Positions 18,046 through 26,760 of a stretch of DNA of 64,000 nucleotides are shown here, piece after piece (the stretch's first letter is position 1; each line of letters starts with the position of its first letter). The stretch is from NCBI GenBank assembly GCA_025359245.1, contig JANYGW010000158.1:1-64000 (forward strand), in the 5' to 3' direction. This DNA is from Massilia sp. Lineage in GTDB: Bacteria; Pseudomonadota; Gammaproteobacteria; Burkholderiales; Burkholderiaceae_D. The position numbers were made by a program, and so were the translations under genes. A model generated the notes under the pieces. That model was not told the origin of the DNA and searched no databases. It saw only the letters and a list, made by a program, of their open reading frames with translations.

Positions 18046-18798
18046 TCAAGCGCCGTGGTGGCGCGCCGGCGCCGGCGGGCCCGGAGCCCGACCATCTTTT
18101 TCGATCCAGTAATTGAACTGGCCGAAGGTCGGCAACTCGCCGGCCTCATGGGCCTTGAAAAAGTCCTCGAGCATCTGGCGGTAGGCGCCGCGCCGCGAAA
18201 ATGCGGCATGCGTGGCGGCGTAACGGGCCACGGCGGCGCGAAAGGTGTGCCGCACTTCCTGGTCGGCGTTCATGCCCGGATGGCCGGCCTGCTTGCGCGG
18301 ACGCCCGCGCTTGACGTTGGTGCTGGCCATGCGGGTCTTGCCGCGTGCGCCGGAATTCTTGTAGTCGGGCAGCAGGGCATTCGGGTTCTGGCCCCGTTCC
18401 CAGTAGCGCCGCAGGTAGCGGTAGACCGATGGGTAGGACACCCCGTGCAGCGCGCTGTAGCCGGCCACGAGGCGCCCGCGCGCCTGCGCCTGAAAGAGCG
18501 CAGGTTCGTGGGCCGTCATGGCGCTGACGATGGTCCAGGCGCGCGCCTGCAATTGCAGGTGACTGGCCGGCAGTGTGCCGGGGTCGGCCTCGACCAGGTA
18601 GGGATCGACCGGCAGCAAACGGGCGCGCTGCTGTTCGACGTCGGCCACCAGTGCCTTGAGCGGCTCCAGTTGCGGATGGGCGTTGCGTGCGTTCAGCTCG
18701 AAGGTGTACGCGATCGTTTGCGCGCGATCGATCCAGAGGATGCGCACGGTGCGCGGGCGGGGCGCCAGGTAGTGCAGCAGATCATTTCTAAGCAGCAT
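18046..18798 (-). CDS. N-terminal fragment of a Tn7 TnsB-like transposase
   Basis: A 250-residue ORF that matches the N-terminal DNA-binding part of TnsB, the DDE transposase of Tn7. SVYRYLRRYWERGQNPNALLPDYKNSGARGKTR closely follows the recalled Tn7 segment TVYKLLRRYWQRGQTPNALIPDYKNSG, and LPTFGQFNYWIEKD matches the segment just before the catalytic domain. TnsB is about 700 aa; the integrase core with its DDE residues is absent and the sequence beyond the stop does not continue it. The frame is intact and has a good ribosome site (GAGGGA). It is either a decayed transposon remnant or a retained DNA-binding protein. No tnsA, tnsC, tnsD or tnsE is nearby. Confidence 0.7.
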   Translation of the reverse strand: MLLRNDLLHYLAPRPRTVRILWIDRAQTIAYTFELNARNAHPQLEPLKALVADVEQQRARLLPVDPYLVEADPGTLPASHLQLQARAWTIVSAMTAHEPALFQAQARGRLVAGYSALHGVSYPSVYRYLRRYWERGQNPNALLPDYKNSGARGKTRMASTNVKRGRPRKQAGHPGMNADQEVRHTFRAAVARYAATHAAFSRRGAYRQMLEDFFKAHEAGELPTFGQFNYWIEKDGRAPGPPAPARHHGA

Positions 18799-19125
18799 GG
18801 TCTATCCCTCGTTTCGCTTCAGGTAGTGGGGCAGATGCAATTTCCGCGCCATGCAATTCGGGGTAGTTTGCTTAGGAATCTGCCTAATTTTGGTGCGGTG
18901 CACCCAAATGGAATAACGAGGCGGATTCATTTGATCCATATCAATCTCGTAGCGACTCAACACCCTAGCCTTGTCACTTGTGCTGAAGACCTGCTGTCGA
19001 GTTCACATGAACGTTGACCGACAGGTGTTCACCACGCACTCGCAGCGGCGGTGCCAGATGCGGCATGCCTGCCGATCTGTTCCGGAACCGCGTTTCATTG
19101 CCATGTATTTTATATAGGGGTACTC
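18799..19125. other. Intergenic region between TnsB-like fragment and phasin
   Basis: This 327-base gap holds no convincing coding sequence. It is less GC-rich than its surroundings and contains an imperfect symmetry around GGTGCGGTGCACC near 18892. No terminal repeats of a Tn7-like element or other transposon ends could be recognised. The right edge carries the phasin ribosome site (AGGGG). Confidence 0.5.
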
Positions 19126-19752
19126 ATGTTTCCTTTCTCCCATTCTGTTACACCCGCTGTGCGTTCGCACCTCGACGCGCAGGTGTCGTTCCTGAACGAC
19201 ATGTCCAAATCACTGTTCCAGTCGTTCCAACAACTATGCGACCTGAACATCCAACTGACCCAGACCATGCTGGAAGAAGCCACCCAGACCGGCCATCAGC
19301 TGTTGACCGCCGACCGCCAGACCGACGTGATCGGCGCCGCCGCTGCCCGCGCCCAGCCAGCAACCGACAAGCTGCGCGCCTATCAGCAGCATATTTCGCG
19401 CGTGGCCGCCGATACGCAGGTGCAGCTGTCGCGCGTCGCCGAGCAGCACGTCCAGGAAACGACGCGCACCGCGAAGGCGCTGGCCGATGAAGTGCAGCGC
19501 GTGGCGTCCGAAGAAACCGAACGCAATATGCGCAACCAGCAGGAAACCATGCGCAAGTTCAGCGACCCGTTCATGCACAGTGCCGGCTACCAGCGCGGCA
19601 ACGGCAGCGGCGCCAGCATGCAAAGCGGCCAGCCCGGCAGCGCCCAGGGCAGCTCGGCAGGCGGCAGCCAGGCCGACGTGAGCAGCAACGTCCAGGGCAC
19701 CAGCGGCAGCGCCAGCTCGACCAGCGGGCGCAGCACCAGCAAAGGCAGCTGA
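19126..19752 (+). CDS. Phasin family protein
   Basis: A 208-residue protein, MFPFSHSVTPAVRSHLDAQVSFLNDMSKSLFQSFQQLCDLNIQLTQTMLEEATQTGHQLL, matching the alpha-helical phasin_2 type that coats polyhydroxyalkanoate granules. The region from about residue 20 to 140 is helical and amphipathic. The last about 55 residues are a low-complexity Ser/Gly/Gln/Thr tail. The start at 19126 is fixed by AGGGG five bases upstream. A strong terminator follows. No PHA synthase gene is nearby, which is common for phasins. Confidence 0.88.
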   Translation: MFPFSHSVTPAVRSHLDAQVSFLNDMSKSLFQSFQQLCDLNIQLTQTMLEEATQTGHQLLTADRQTDVIGAAAARAQPATDKLRAYQQHISRVAADTQVQLSRVAEQHVQETTRTAKALADEVQRVASEETERNMRNQQETMRKFSDPFMHSAGYQRGNGSGASMQSGQPGSAQGSSAGGSQADVSSNVQGTSGSASSTSGRSTSKGS

Positions 19753-19769
19753 GTCCGGTTCGCTGCATG

Positions 19770-19805
19770 AAAAATGCCGCCCAGCTTGCACTGGGCGGCA
19801 TTTTT
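19770..19805. terminator. Bidirectional intrinsic terminator
   Basis: AAAAATGCCGCCCAG and CTGGGCGGCATTTTT are perfect 15-base inverted repeats separated by CTTGCA, with A- and T-runs at the two ends. It lies between the convergent phasin and acyltransferase genes and can stop transcription from both sides. Confidence 0.9.
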
Positions 19806-19828
19806 CTTTCGGCGGATCCAGACAGCGC

Positions 19829-21034
19829 TCAGGCCGCGCTGCAGACTGGCATCGGCGCGACCGGACGCAAGGCCGGCGCCGCCTGGCCCAGCCCGAACAG
19901 GGGCCGCAACACGCCAACCCGCCGCACCAGCTCGAAGATACCGAAGCTGATGCACAGCGTCAGCACCACCAGGATGAAACCCTCGGTGCCCGGCGCCAGC
20001 CTGGCCGGCTTGATCAGATGCGCCATCGAGACGATCAGGGTCTGGTGCACGATATAGACCGGGAACACCGCTTCGGTCAGGTAGCGCCGGCTGGCGCTGT
20101 CGGTATTCAAGTGGCGATGCGCAAAGCCGCACGCGGCCACCATCGCCGTCCAGGCGCACAGCGCATAGACCACCCGCATCAGCATGCGCAAGGTGTTGAA
20201 GTCGGGCCGCAAGGTCACCGACTCGGGCAGCGAGAACCAGATGATCAGCGCGGCCCAGCAGGCAAACGCGATCCCCAGCGCGGCCCAGCGTTGCGCGTCC
20301 ATGCGCTCCCATACAACGGCCTGGCGCGCCAGCATGGCGCCCAGCAGGAACAACGGCACATACTGCGCATGGTTGTACCAGTCGCAGGTCAGGTTATGCG
20401 TGCTCGGGAAGACCGACAGCAGCAGCACCCGCGCCGCGCCCAGCACCGCCACCGGCAGCACGATCAGCTTCCAGCCGGTGAGGGCGGCGGCGACCTTGCG
20501 CGACAGCGTCTCAAAGCGCGCGCCGAGCATCAGCACGAGGGACCCGAGCAGCAGCGTGTAGGCCCACAGGTAGGCGACGAACCACAGATGATTCCAGGTC
20601 GGCAGGCGCAGGCAGTCGGCCTTGCGGCAAAAGTCGCCGTAGCCGCTCACGTACAGGCGCATGAAATCTAGGTAGCTGCCCTGGTAGGCGACCTTTTCGA
20701 TCACCTCGAAATACGGCTGCGGCGGCACGATCACCAGCATCCCGAATACCAGCGGCACCAGCAGGCGCACGCTGCGCTGGCGCATGAAGCGCCCGGCGTT
20801 CATCTTTTCCAGCATGAAGCTCGATGCCACGCCCGAGATCAAAAACAGCAGGCCAAGCCGCCACGGCGACGACAGCATCATCAGCGGTTCGATCGCGTCG
20901 CTCGCGTATGGGCTCTTGACGTGCCAGTCCCCGCTCACGTAGTACATGCCCACGTGGTAGACAATGAGCAGCATGAAAGCGAGGATGCGCACCCAGTCGA
21001 GGAAATACAGGCGGGAGGAAGTCGGATTGTGCAT
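19829..21034 (-). CDS. Acyltransferase family 3 membrane protein
   Basis: A 401-residue protein with about ten membrane helices. The N-terminus RLYFLDWVRILAFMLLIVYHVGMYYVSGDWHVKS is typical of the OpgC/acyltransferase-3 family, including the conserved histidine (YHVGMYY). These enzymes transfer acyl or succinyl groups to periplasmic glucans or other surface carbohydrates. The acceptor here is unknown. It lies next to, but is separated by about 100 bp from, the LytTR regulator on the same strand. Confidence 0.9.
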   Translation of the reverse strand: MHNPTSSRLYFLDWVRILAFMLLIVYHVGMYYVSGDWHVKSPYASDAIEPLMMLSSPWRLGLLFLISGVASSFMLEKMNAGRFMRQRSVRLLVPLVFGMLVIVPPQPYFEVIEKVAYQGSYLDFMRLYVSGYGDFCRKADCLRLPTWNHLWFVAYLWAYTLLLGSLVLMLGARFETLSRKVAAALTGWKLIVLPVAVLGAARVLLLSVFPSTHNLTCDWYNHAQYVPLFLLGAMLARQAVVWERMDAQRWAALGIAFACWAALIIWFSLPESVTLRPDFNTLRMLMRVVYALCAWTAMVAACGFAHRHLNTDSASRRYLTEAVFPVYIVHQTLIVSMAHLIKPARLAPGTEGFILVVLTLCISFGIFELVRRVGVLRPLFGLGQAAPALRPVAPMPVCSAA

Positions 21035-21142
21035 GGTGGTCGGCGCCGCAAAGTGGATGACGGCTTGAGCATAAAGCTGCCGGCGCGGGCGATCCAGCCG
21101 GATGTGGCGAACCGGGATGCCGGTGGGGCGAACCGGGAAATG

Positions 21143-21853
21143 CTACAGTTTTTCGATCACCGCGGCGCGGTACTGGCGGCTGCACGGCACCCGCGCACCG
21201 CCGCGCAGCACCAGTTCGCAATCGCCCTTGTCGAGCGCGACGACGCTCTCGATCCAGTCCAGCTGCACCGCCGCGCGCCGGTGGCAGCGCATGAAGCGCG
21301 GTCCCAGCTTGTCGAGCAGTCCGGCCAGGGTCTGGCGCATCAGCGGCTGTTCGGCGGCGGTATGCAGGACCACGTAATTGTCGGCCGTCTCGATCCACTG
21401 CACCAGGTCGACCTTGATCACGCGCGTGACGCCGCGCTCGGAAAGGAGCAGCTGGTTGACCCGATGGCCGCTGTCGAAGGCCGGCGCCGGCTGCGGCGCC
21501 TTGAGCCGTTCGCGCACCCGCACCAGCGCGCGCCGCAGCCTTGCCTGGTCGTAGGGCTTGAGCAGGTAGTCGATCGCATTGGCGTCGAAGGCGCTGATCG
21601 CATACTGGTCGAACGCGGTGGCGAACACGATCAGCGGCGCCGGGGCGGGCAGGGAGGCGGCCAGCTCGATGCCGCTCACTTCCGGCATCTGGATGTCGAG
21701 GAATACGACGTCGGGCTTGAAGGCGGCAATCCGCTCCAGCGCCTCGACTCCGTCGCGCGCCTCGGCCAGCTCGGTCACATCGGCTTCCTGCGCCAGCAGC
21801 CGGTGCAGCTTGTCGCGCGCGGGCTTCTCGTCGTCGACGATCAGGATTCGCAT
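21143..21853 (-). CDS. LytTR-family response regulator
   Basis: A 236-residue regulator with an N-terminal receiver domain (MRILIVDDEKPARDKL; phospho-acceptor Asp in VVFLDIQMPEVSG; Lys in LKPYDQ) and a C-terminal LytTR DNA-binding domain (DLVQWIETADNYVVLHT, FMRCHRRAAVQLDWI). The ORF track fuses this frame with a shadow of the kinase gene; the start is ATG 21853, which overlaps the kinase 3' end by 13 bp. With the upstream LytS-like kinase it forms a two-component pair. Confidence 0.94.
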   Translation of the reverse strand: MRILIVDDEKPARDKLHRLLAQEADVTELAEARDGVEALERIAAFKPDVVFLDIQMPEVSGIELAASLPAPAPLIVFATAFDQYAISAFDANAIDYLLKPYDQARLRRALVRVRERLKAPQPAPAFDSGHRVNQLLLSERGVTRVIKVDLVQWIETADNYVVLHTAAEQPLMRQTLAGLLDKLGPRFMRCHRRAAVQLDWIESVVALDKGDCELVLRGGARVPCSRQYRAAVIEKL

Positions 21854-22896
21854 GGCAGCCTCATGTCGGCGCGCACTCCGGCCGGTTCCAGCTGCACCAG
21901 CGCCAGGCTGGCGCGCGCGCCGTAGCGCACGGCCAGGCGCTCGCGCAAATTGGCCACGCCGATCCCCGGCGTGGCGGCCGGCTCGAGCGTGCCGGTGTCG
22001 TCGTCCAGCCGCACCAGCAGCTCGCCGTCGGCGCGGGTGGCGCTGATCGTGATCCGGGTCGGCTTGCGGCGTTTTTCCACCGTGTGCTTGAAGATGTTCT
22101 CCAGCAGCGGCTGGATGCTCATCACCGGCAGCGTGCATGCCAGCGTGTCGTCGGCGATCAGCCACGTGACTTCGACCCGGTCCGCATAGCGCTCCTGCAT
22201 CACGCGCGCGTAGCCGCGCGCCAGCCGCAGCTCGGTCGACAGGGGCGCTTCGTGCAGGTCGCTGACATCGAGCGTGGTGCGCAGGACATCGGCCAGCTGG
22301 ATCAATGTGGCGTCGGCCCGGTCCACATCGGTATGCATCAGCGACGAGATCGTGTTGAGCGCATTGAACAGAAAGTGCGGCTGCATCTGCTGCGCCAGGC
22401 GCTGCAACTGGGCCTGGCGCAGCAGGGCATTGGCCTTCTCGACCCGCATTTTCTCTTCGAGCAGCTGCTGATAGGAGAGGATGCCGAAGCGCATCAGGTA
22501 GAACATGCCGATGAAGACCGACAGCTTGACGGCCTCGTAGAATACGGTTTCGGCCCACGGCTCGTGCGTGTACGCCTGGCCGGCCAGCGCGTAGACGGCA
22601 TGGCGGATGCCGAAGGCGATCGGCACGAAGGCGATCCAGTACATCGGCAGCCACATGGCCTGCAGCGCGAACCAGCGCAGCGGGCGGGCCAGCAGCTTGT
22701 CGTGGCGGCGCGTGAAATGATGCTGGATGCCGAGCAGCAGCGTCACCGTGACCATGGAAGAAGTCTCCCACAGGACAGGCTTCCAGTATTCGCTGGCGTG
22801 GTTGCGCGCGTAGTCCTGCACTGCGGTGGCGACCAGCATCGTCCACAGCAGAAGCCATGCGGCGCCAACGATGATGCGGGTGCGGTTCGATGTCAT
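21841..22896 (-). CDS. LytS-type sensor histidine kinase
   Basis: A 351-residue sensor with about four N-terminal membrane helices and a His_kinase domain. The phospho-acceptor motif is QMQPHFLFNALNTISSLMH, and the ATP-binding region contains PLLENIFKHTVEK and GIGVANLRERL. There is no obvious extracellular sensing domain, so it may sense a membrane signal. Its 3' end overlaps the LytTR regulator gene. Such pairs often control a neighbouring membrane or exporter gene; the acyltransferase downstream is a possible target. Confidence 0.93.
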   Translation of the reverse strand: MTSNRTRIIVGAAWLLLWTMLVATAVQDYARNHASEYWKPVLWETSSMVTVTLLLGIQHHFTRRHDKLLARPLRWFALQAMWLPMYWIAFVPIAFGIRHAVYALAGQAYTHEPWAETVFYEAVKLSVFIGMFYLMRFGILSYQQLLEEKMRVEKANALLRQAQLQRLAQQMQPHFLFNALNTISSLMHTDVDRADATLIQLADVLRTTLDVSDLHEAPLSTELRLARGYARVMQERYADRVEVTWLIADDTLACTLPVMSIQPLLENIFKHTVEKRRKPTRITISATRADGELLVRLDDDTGTLEPAATPGIGVANLRERLAVRYGARASLALVQLEPAGVRADMRLPCES

Positions 22897-22974
22897 GTGG
22901 TGAGGAGCGCTACACTGGCGAAGCGCTGATGATTGCGTATTCCTGCAATGATGTCAAAAAAATCGGAGTCGACG

Positions 22975-23571
22975 ATGGCGGCAGCAGACGAAGTACTGAG
23001 TTTCGGTTCGCAGGCCGAGATGGCGCAATGGATGGCCGAACACCACGCCAGGTCCGATGGCGTCTGGCTGCGGCATGCGAAGAAGGGCGCGCCGGCGGCC
23101 ACCGTGTCGTACCAGGAAGCGCTGGAGGTAGCGCTGTGCTTCGGCTGGATCGACGGCCAAAAAAAGGCCGAGGACGCGTTCTACTTCCGCCAGCGCTGGA
23201 CGCCGCGCCGCGCGCGCAGCATCTGGTCCAAGATCAATCGCGACAAGGCGCTGCGCTACATCGACGAAGGCAAGATGCAGCCGAGCGGGCTGGCCGAAGT
23301 GGAGCGGGCGCGCAAGGACGGGCGCTGGGAGGCAGCGTACGACGGCGGCGGCAAGGCCACCGTGCCGCCCGATTTGCAGGCCGCGTTCGACGCCAGTCCT
23401 GGCGCCGGGGCATTCTTCGCGACGCTCGATTCGCAGAACCGGTATGCGGTGCTGTTTCGGATCCAGACGGCCAAAAAGCCGGAGACGCGCGCCAGGCGGA
23501 TCGCCCAGTTTGCCGCGATGCTGGCGCGGCATGAGACCTTGCATCCGGCGGCGCGGCGGGCACGCCGCTAA
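22975..23571 (+). CDS. YdeI/OmpD-associated family protein
   Basis: A 198-residue cytosolic protein. MAAADEVLSFGSQAEMAQWMAEHHARSDGVWLRHAKKG followed by YQEALEVALCFGWIDGQKK and FRQRWTPRRARSIWSKINRDKA matches the YdeI/bacteriocin-protection family. The biochemical role is not established. I chose ATG 22975 because GGAG lies six bases before it; ATG 22948 and 22951 lack a ribosome site. Its stop lies two bases from the stop of the convergent TPM gene. Confidence 0.9.
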   Translation: MAAADEVLSFGSQAEMAQWMAEHHARSDGVWLRHAKKGAPAATVSYQEALEVALCFGWIDGQKKAEDAFYFRQRWTPRRARSIWSKINRDKALRYIDEGKMQPSGLAEVERARKDGRWEAAYDGGGKATVPPDLQAAFDASPGAGAFFATLDSQNRYAVLFRIQTAKKPETRARRIAQFAAMLARHETLHPAARRARR

Positions 23572-23573
23572 TT

Positions 23574-24971
23574 TCACTCGCCGCGCCCGGCGCCACCGCC
23601 GCCGAAGCGGCCACCAAGGCCGATTTCCAGTGTCGCGAAAAAGCCAAACCGCGCCGCTCCCCACAGCGCACCGGCAAGCGATCCGCCGCCGGTGGCCGCC
23701 TGCATCATCCTTGCGTGCGTATCGTCCCCCAGTGCCGCCTGGACCAGCAGCAGCAAACCCGCCGGCAACACCAGCAGCAGCGCCAGTCCGATCAGCCAGT
23801 GTGCTGCCGTACTGCGCGCGTGCGCATCCGCCTGATCCACGCGCGCGCGATGATCCAGGTAAAGGGCCAGCGCCACGCAGGCAGTAAACGCGGCCGCAAC
23901 GGCGAATGCGGTGGCGCTCGGGTGCACCATGAAGGGCTGCAAGGCAACGTACGCAAGCGTCAGGACCACCGCAAAATGCATGGCGCTGCGCAGCACGATC
24001 ATCAGGTAGCCCGCAGGCTTGCCCGGGAATAGAAAGGCCGCCAGCCCCAGTGCCATCATCGCCGCGAACAAGGGCGCCGCCCACACTTCGGCAGCGCCGC
24101 TGGCCCGCAGTCCGGCCCCGACAAACAAGGTGATCGCCAGGAAAAAAAGGGCCACGGCCAGCGCGTTGCCGCATCCCTTGGCCGACCGTCCCCATCGACC
24201 CAGGGCGTAGTCGTTCACCCAATTCAAGCCCCACAGCAGCGGGAGCGCGAACGCGGCGCCGGCCACGGCCGATGCGGCGGCGACCGACTGCCACAACATC
24301 CATGCCGCGATGCCCAGGAATAGCGCGAACAGACAGGCGCTGGCGATGCTGCCCCAGCGGCCTATGAACATCGGGAACAAGGCCAGCGGCGAAAAAATCG
24401 CCAGCACGAACGGCAATTGCCATTCCGGGTGATCGGGGAACAGGGACTCGTCAGCGCCGTCTTTCGACGCTGGCGCATCCTGCGCCAGCACGGCGTCGAT
24501 TTGATCGAGCAGGTGATCGAGCCCTGTGGCGAGCGTGCGCTGCTTCACTGCCGCCAGCAACTCGTCGACCCAGCGCGAGGAACGCGCATCGGTGATCTCG
24601 CCTTCGAGTCCGTAGCCGACTTCGATCCGGGCCGCGCCGCTGGACGGCACCACCACGATCAGCAAGCCGTCGTCGCGTCCGGCGCGCCCCAGCTTCCATG
24701 CTTCGGCGACGCGCAAGGCGTATGGCGCCAACGGTTCGCCATGGGTGCCATTCGAAATCAGCACCGCGATCTGGGCGTGTCCGGCAGCCTGGATGGCGGT
24801 CAGGCGCGTGGTCAGCGCAGCGCGTTCGGCTGCGTTCAGCGCGCCAGCCTGGTCGACCACGAGGCCGGTTTGTTCAGGAATCGCAGCAGGCGCCGCGGCG
24901 CAAACCGACGCGAGCTGCGCGTACACGCACAGGCAAAGCCATGCCATCCATCGATAAAAATGTGTACTCAT
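23574..24971 (-). CDS. TPM-domain (YgcG-like) membrane protein
   Basis: A 465-residue protein. After a signal peptide (WLCLCVYAQLASVCAAA), a TPM domain occupies about residues 30-160 (TGLVVDQAGALNAAERAALTTRLTAIQ, IEVGYGLEGEITDARS). A long membrane region of eight to ten helices follows, ending in a Gly-rich tail GGRFGGGGAGRGE typical of YgcG proteins. TPM domains are linked to membrane protein quality control and envelope assembly. The number of helices is higher than in standard YgcG proteins. It is divergent from the CsgG-like operon. Confidence 0.85.
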   Translation of the reverse strand: MSTHFYRWMAWLCLCVYAQLASVCAAAPAAIPEQTGLVVDQAGALNAAERAALTTRLTAIQAAGHAQIAVLISNGTHGEPLAPYALRVAEAWKLGRAGRDDGLLIVVVPSSGAARIEVGYGLEGEITDARSSRWVDELLAAVKQRTLATGLDHLLDQIDAVLAQDAPASKDGADESLFPDHPEWQLPFVLAIFSPLALFPMFIGRWGSIASACLFALFLGIAAWMLWQSVAAASAVAGAAFALPLLWGLNWVNDYALGRWGRSAKGCGNALAVALFFLAITLFVGAGLRASGAAEVWAAPLFAAMMALGLAAFLFPGKPAGYLMIVLRSAMHFAVVLTLAYVALQPFMVHPSATAFAVAAAFTACVALALYLDHRARVDQADAHARSTAAHWLIGLALLLVLPAGLLLLVQAALGDDTHARMMQAATGGGSLAGALWGAARFGFFATLEIGLGGRFGGGGAGRGE

Positions 24972-25105
24972 CCATCAATGATGCGCACATTAGGCGCTTT
25001 ATGCTAATTAATCATTTATTTCCACTGACCAATAGTGATATATTGCTACACTCGATGTTTTTTGATCAGCAAAAAAACCATCCCTCTCATAGTAAAGGAC
25101 TGACT

Positions 25106-26071
25106 TTGTCAACCAAACTTCTCGCCAGCGCGTCGCTGATCTTGTTGCTCAGCGCCTGCGCCACCCCGACTCCGGCTCCGGTCGCGGTCGAAGCAGCCGT
25201 CTCGCGCGCCCAACAAGTCGAGGCCCAGAAGACGGCCGCCATTCCGGACGCCAAGGTATTCAAGCGCAAGGTCGCGATCGGCCGTTTTTCGAACGAAACG
25301 CGCTACGGCCGTACCTTCCAGACTGATGCCAACCTCGATCCGCTGGGCAAGCAGGCGTCCGACATGCTGTCGACCAAGCTGATCGCCTCGAAAAAGTTCC
25401 TGGTGCTGGAGCGCCCGGACATGGGCAAGATCATTGACGAACAGACCCGCAGCGGCATGGCGCCAGGGCTGGTCGGCGTCGATACCCTGATCATGGGTTC
25501 GGTGACCGAATTCGGCCGCAGCACCACCGGGAAATCCGGCTTCCTCAGCGCGACCAAGATTCAGACGGCACGCGCCAAGGTCGAGGTGCGCCTCGTCGAC
25601 GCGCGCACCGGCCATGCATTCTTCAGCGCCACCGGCACCGGCGAAGCGAGCACGGAATCGGGCGAAGTGGCCGGCTACGGCAGCAAGGCCGACTATGACG
25701 CGAGCCTGAACGATCGCGCCATTTCGGCCGCCATTTCCGATCTCCAGAGCGCGCTGATCACCAAACTGGAAGAGCGCCAATGGCGCACCGACATCCTCAA
25801 ATCCGACGGCCGCCAGGTCTTCATGTCCGGCGGCGAAAAGCAGGGCGTTAAGGTCGGCGACCTGTTCTCCGTCGTGCGCGAAGGCGAGAAGGTCAAGAGC
25901 GGACAAAGCGGCTTCCAGATCACGCTGCCGGGAACAACGGTCGGCACGATCAAGGTCACCAGCCTGTTCGGCGACGCAGAAAACAATGAAGGTGCCGTGG
26001 CCGAACTGGTCAGCGGCAGCGCGCCGACCAGCAATAGCGCTGGCTATTTCATCTCCGAACAGAAGAAGTAA
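25106..26071 (+). CDS. CsgG/HfaB-family outer-membrane lipoprotein
   Basis: A 321-residue lipoprotein with a TTG start at 25106, six bases after AAAGGA; the signal LSTKLLASASLILLLSAC has lipobox LSAC. The core KVAIGRFSNETRYG, LSTKLIASKKFLVLERPDMGKIIDEQ and DTLIMGSVTEFGR is characteristic of CsgG/HfaB proteins, which form oligomeric secretion or anchoring channels in the outer membrane. The ORF-track form includes about 140 upstream residues that are not part of the gene. It leads a four-gene lipoprotein operon. No curli subunit genes are present, so the cargo is unknown. Confidence 0.9.
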   Translation: MSTKLLASASLILLLSACATPTPAPVAVEAAVSRAQQVEAQKTAAIPDAKVFKRKVAIGRFSNETRYGRTFQTDANLDPLGKQASDMLSTKLIASKKFLVLERPDMGKIIDEQTRSGMAPGLVGVDTLIMGSVTEFGRSTTGKSGFLSATKIQTARAKVEVRLVDARTGHAFFSATGTGEASTESGEVAGYGSKADYDASLNDRAISAAISDLQSALITKLEERQWRTDILKSDGRQVFMSGGEKQGVKVGDLFSVVREGEKVKSGQSGFQITLPGTTVGTIKVTSLFGDAENNEGAVAELVSGSAPTSNSAGYFISEQKK

Positions 26072-26077
26072 TCCCAC

Positions 26078-26392
26078 ATGAAAAACATCCTCGTCCTTTT
26101 CCTCGCACTGGCCCTGACGGCCTGCGCGTTGCCGACCACCCGGGTCAATGCCGGTACCGCACGTCCAACCTTGACGGTCATCGGGGCGCCGGCCAATGCG
26201 ATGCTGTTCATCGACGGCTTGCAGATCGGCGCAGCGTCCAGCTACAACGGCGCCCCGAATAACCTGCTGATCGAAGAAGGTGTGCACCGCCTCGAACTGC
26301 GCCAGGGCGCTACCGTCCTGATGGTGCAGAAAATCCTCGCCAGCGGCGGCGAAAACACCAAATTCACCTACAACCCCGAAAGCCCTCAATGA
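26078..26392 (+). CDS. Small PEGA-like lipoprotein
   Basis: A 104-residue lipoprotein; MKNILVLFLALALTACALPTTRVNAG has lipobox LTAC. The mature segment LTVIGAPANAMLFIDGLQIGAASSYNGAPNNLLIEEGVHRLELRQG resembles a PEGA-type beta domain (pattern of IDG and GxHxLE), seen in surface-associated proteins. It is inserted between the CsgG-like gene (6 bp upstream) and the DUF4810 gene, whose ATG overlaps its stop. The role is unknown; the position suggests an accessory subunit. Confidence 0.8.
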   Translation: MKNILVLFLALALTACALPTTRVNAGTARPTLTVIGAPANAMLFIDGLQIGAASSYNGAPNNLLIEEGVHRLELRQGATVLMVQKILASGGENTKFTYNPESPQ

Positions 26393-26760
26393 AGCGTTTT
26401 TTATGTATCAGTGTGGCCATGCTGGCGCTGTCGGCCTGCGCCACGGCTCCACAGCCGAAGTACGATTGGGGAAATTACGAGCAGTCGATGTACGGCTACT
26501 ATAAGAGCCCGGCCAACGCGAGCGAGCTGATTGCGTCGATCGCGACGACGATCAAGAACGCCGAAGCGAACAAGCGCTCCGTCGGCCCTGGCATGTATGC
26601 CGAATACGGCTACTTGCTGCTGCAGCAGGGTAACAGCCAGGACGCCATCGTCAATTTCGAAAAAGAGAAAGCGCGCTGGCCGGAGTCGACGCAGTTGATG
26701 GATCGGATGAGCAAACTGGCGCTGGCGCCAGTGGCCACCAAAGCGGAGAACAAACAATGA
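26389..26760 (+). CDS. DUF4810 lipoprotein
   Basis: A 123-residue lipoprotein (MKRFLCISVAMLALSACATAP, lipobox LSAC). YDWGNYEQSMYGYYKSPANASEL and GPGMYAEYGYLLLQQGNSQDAIVNFEKEKARWPES match the DUF4810 family, the second part of which looks like a TPR hairpin. This family is regularly found between CsgG-like and DUF799 genes. Both ends overlap neighbouring genes by four bases (ATGA), so the operon is tightly coupled. The function is unknown. Confidence 0.9.
   Translation: MKRFLCISVAMLALSACATAPQPKYDWGNYEQSMYGYYKSPANASELIASIATTIKNAEANKRSVGPGMYAEYGYLLLQQGNSQDAIVNFEKEKARWPESTQLMDRMSKLALAPVATKAENKQ

Noticed and set aside
18799-19125. Ends of a Tn7-like transposon next to the TnsB fragment
   Set aside because: I found no repeated 20-22 bp TnsB-type sites, no TGT..ACA ends and no other tns gene in the flanks.
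21143-22858. Apparent fusion of kinase-region sequence with the LytTR regulator in one frame
   Set aside because: The first half of this ORF is an out-of-frame reading of the kinase gene; the regulator begins at ATG 21853.
25055-26071. ATG 25055 as the start of the CsgG-like gene
   Set aside because: It would place 17 hydrophilic residues before the lipoprotein signal and has no ribosome site; TTG 25106 has AAAGGA at six bases and gives a normal lipoprotein signal.
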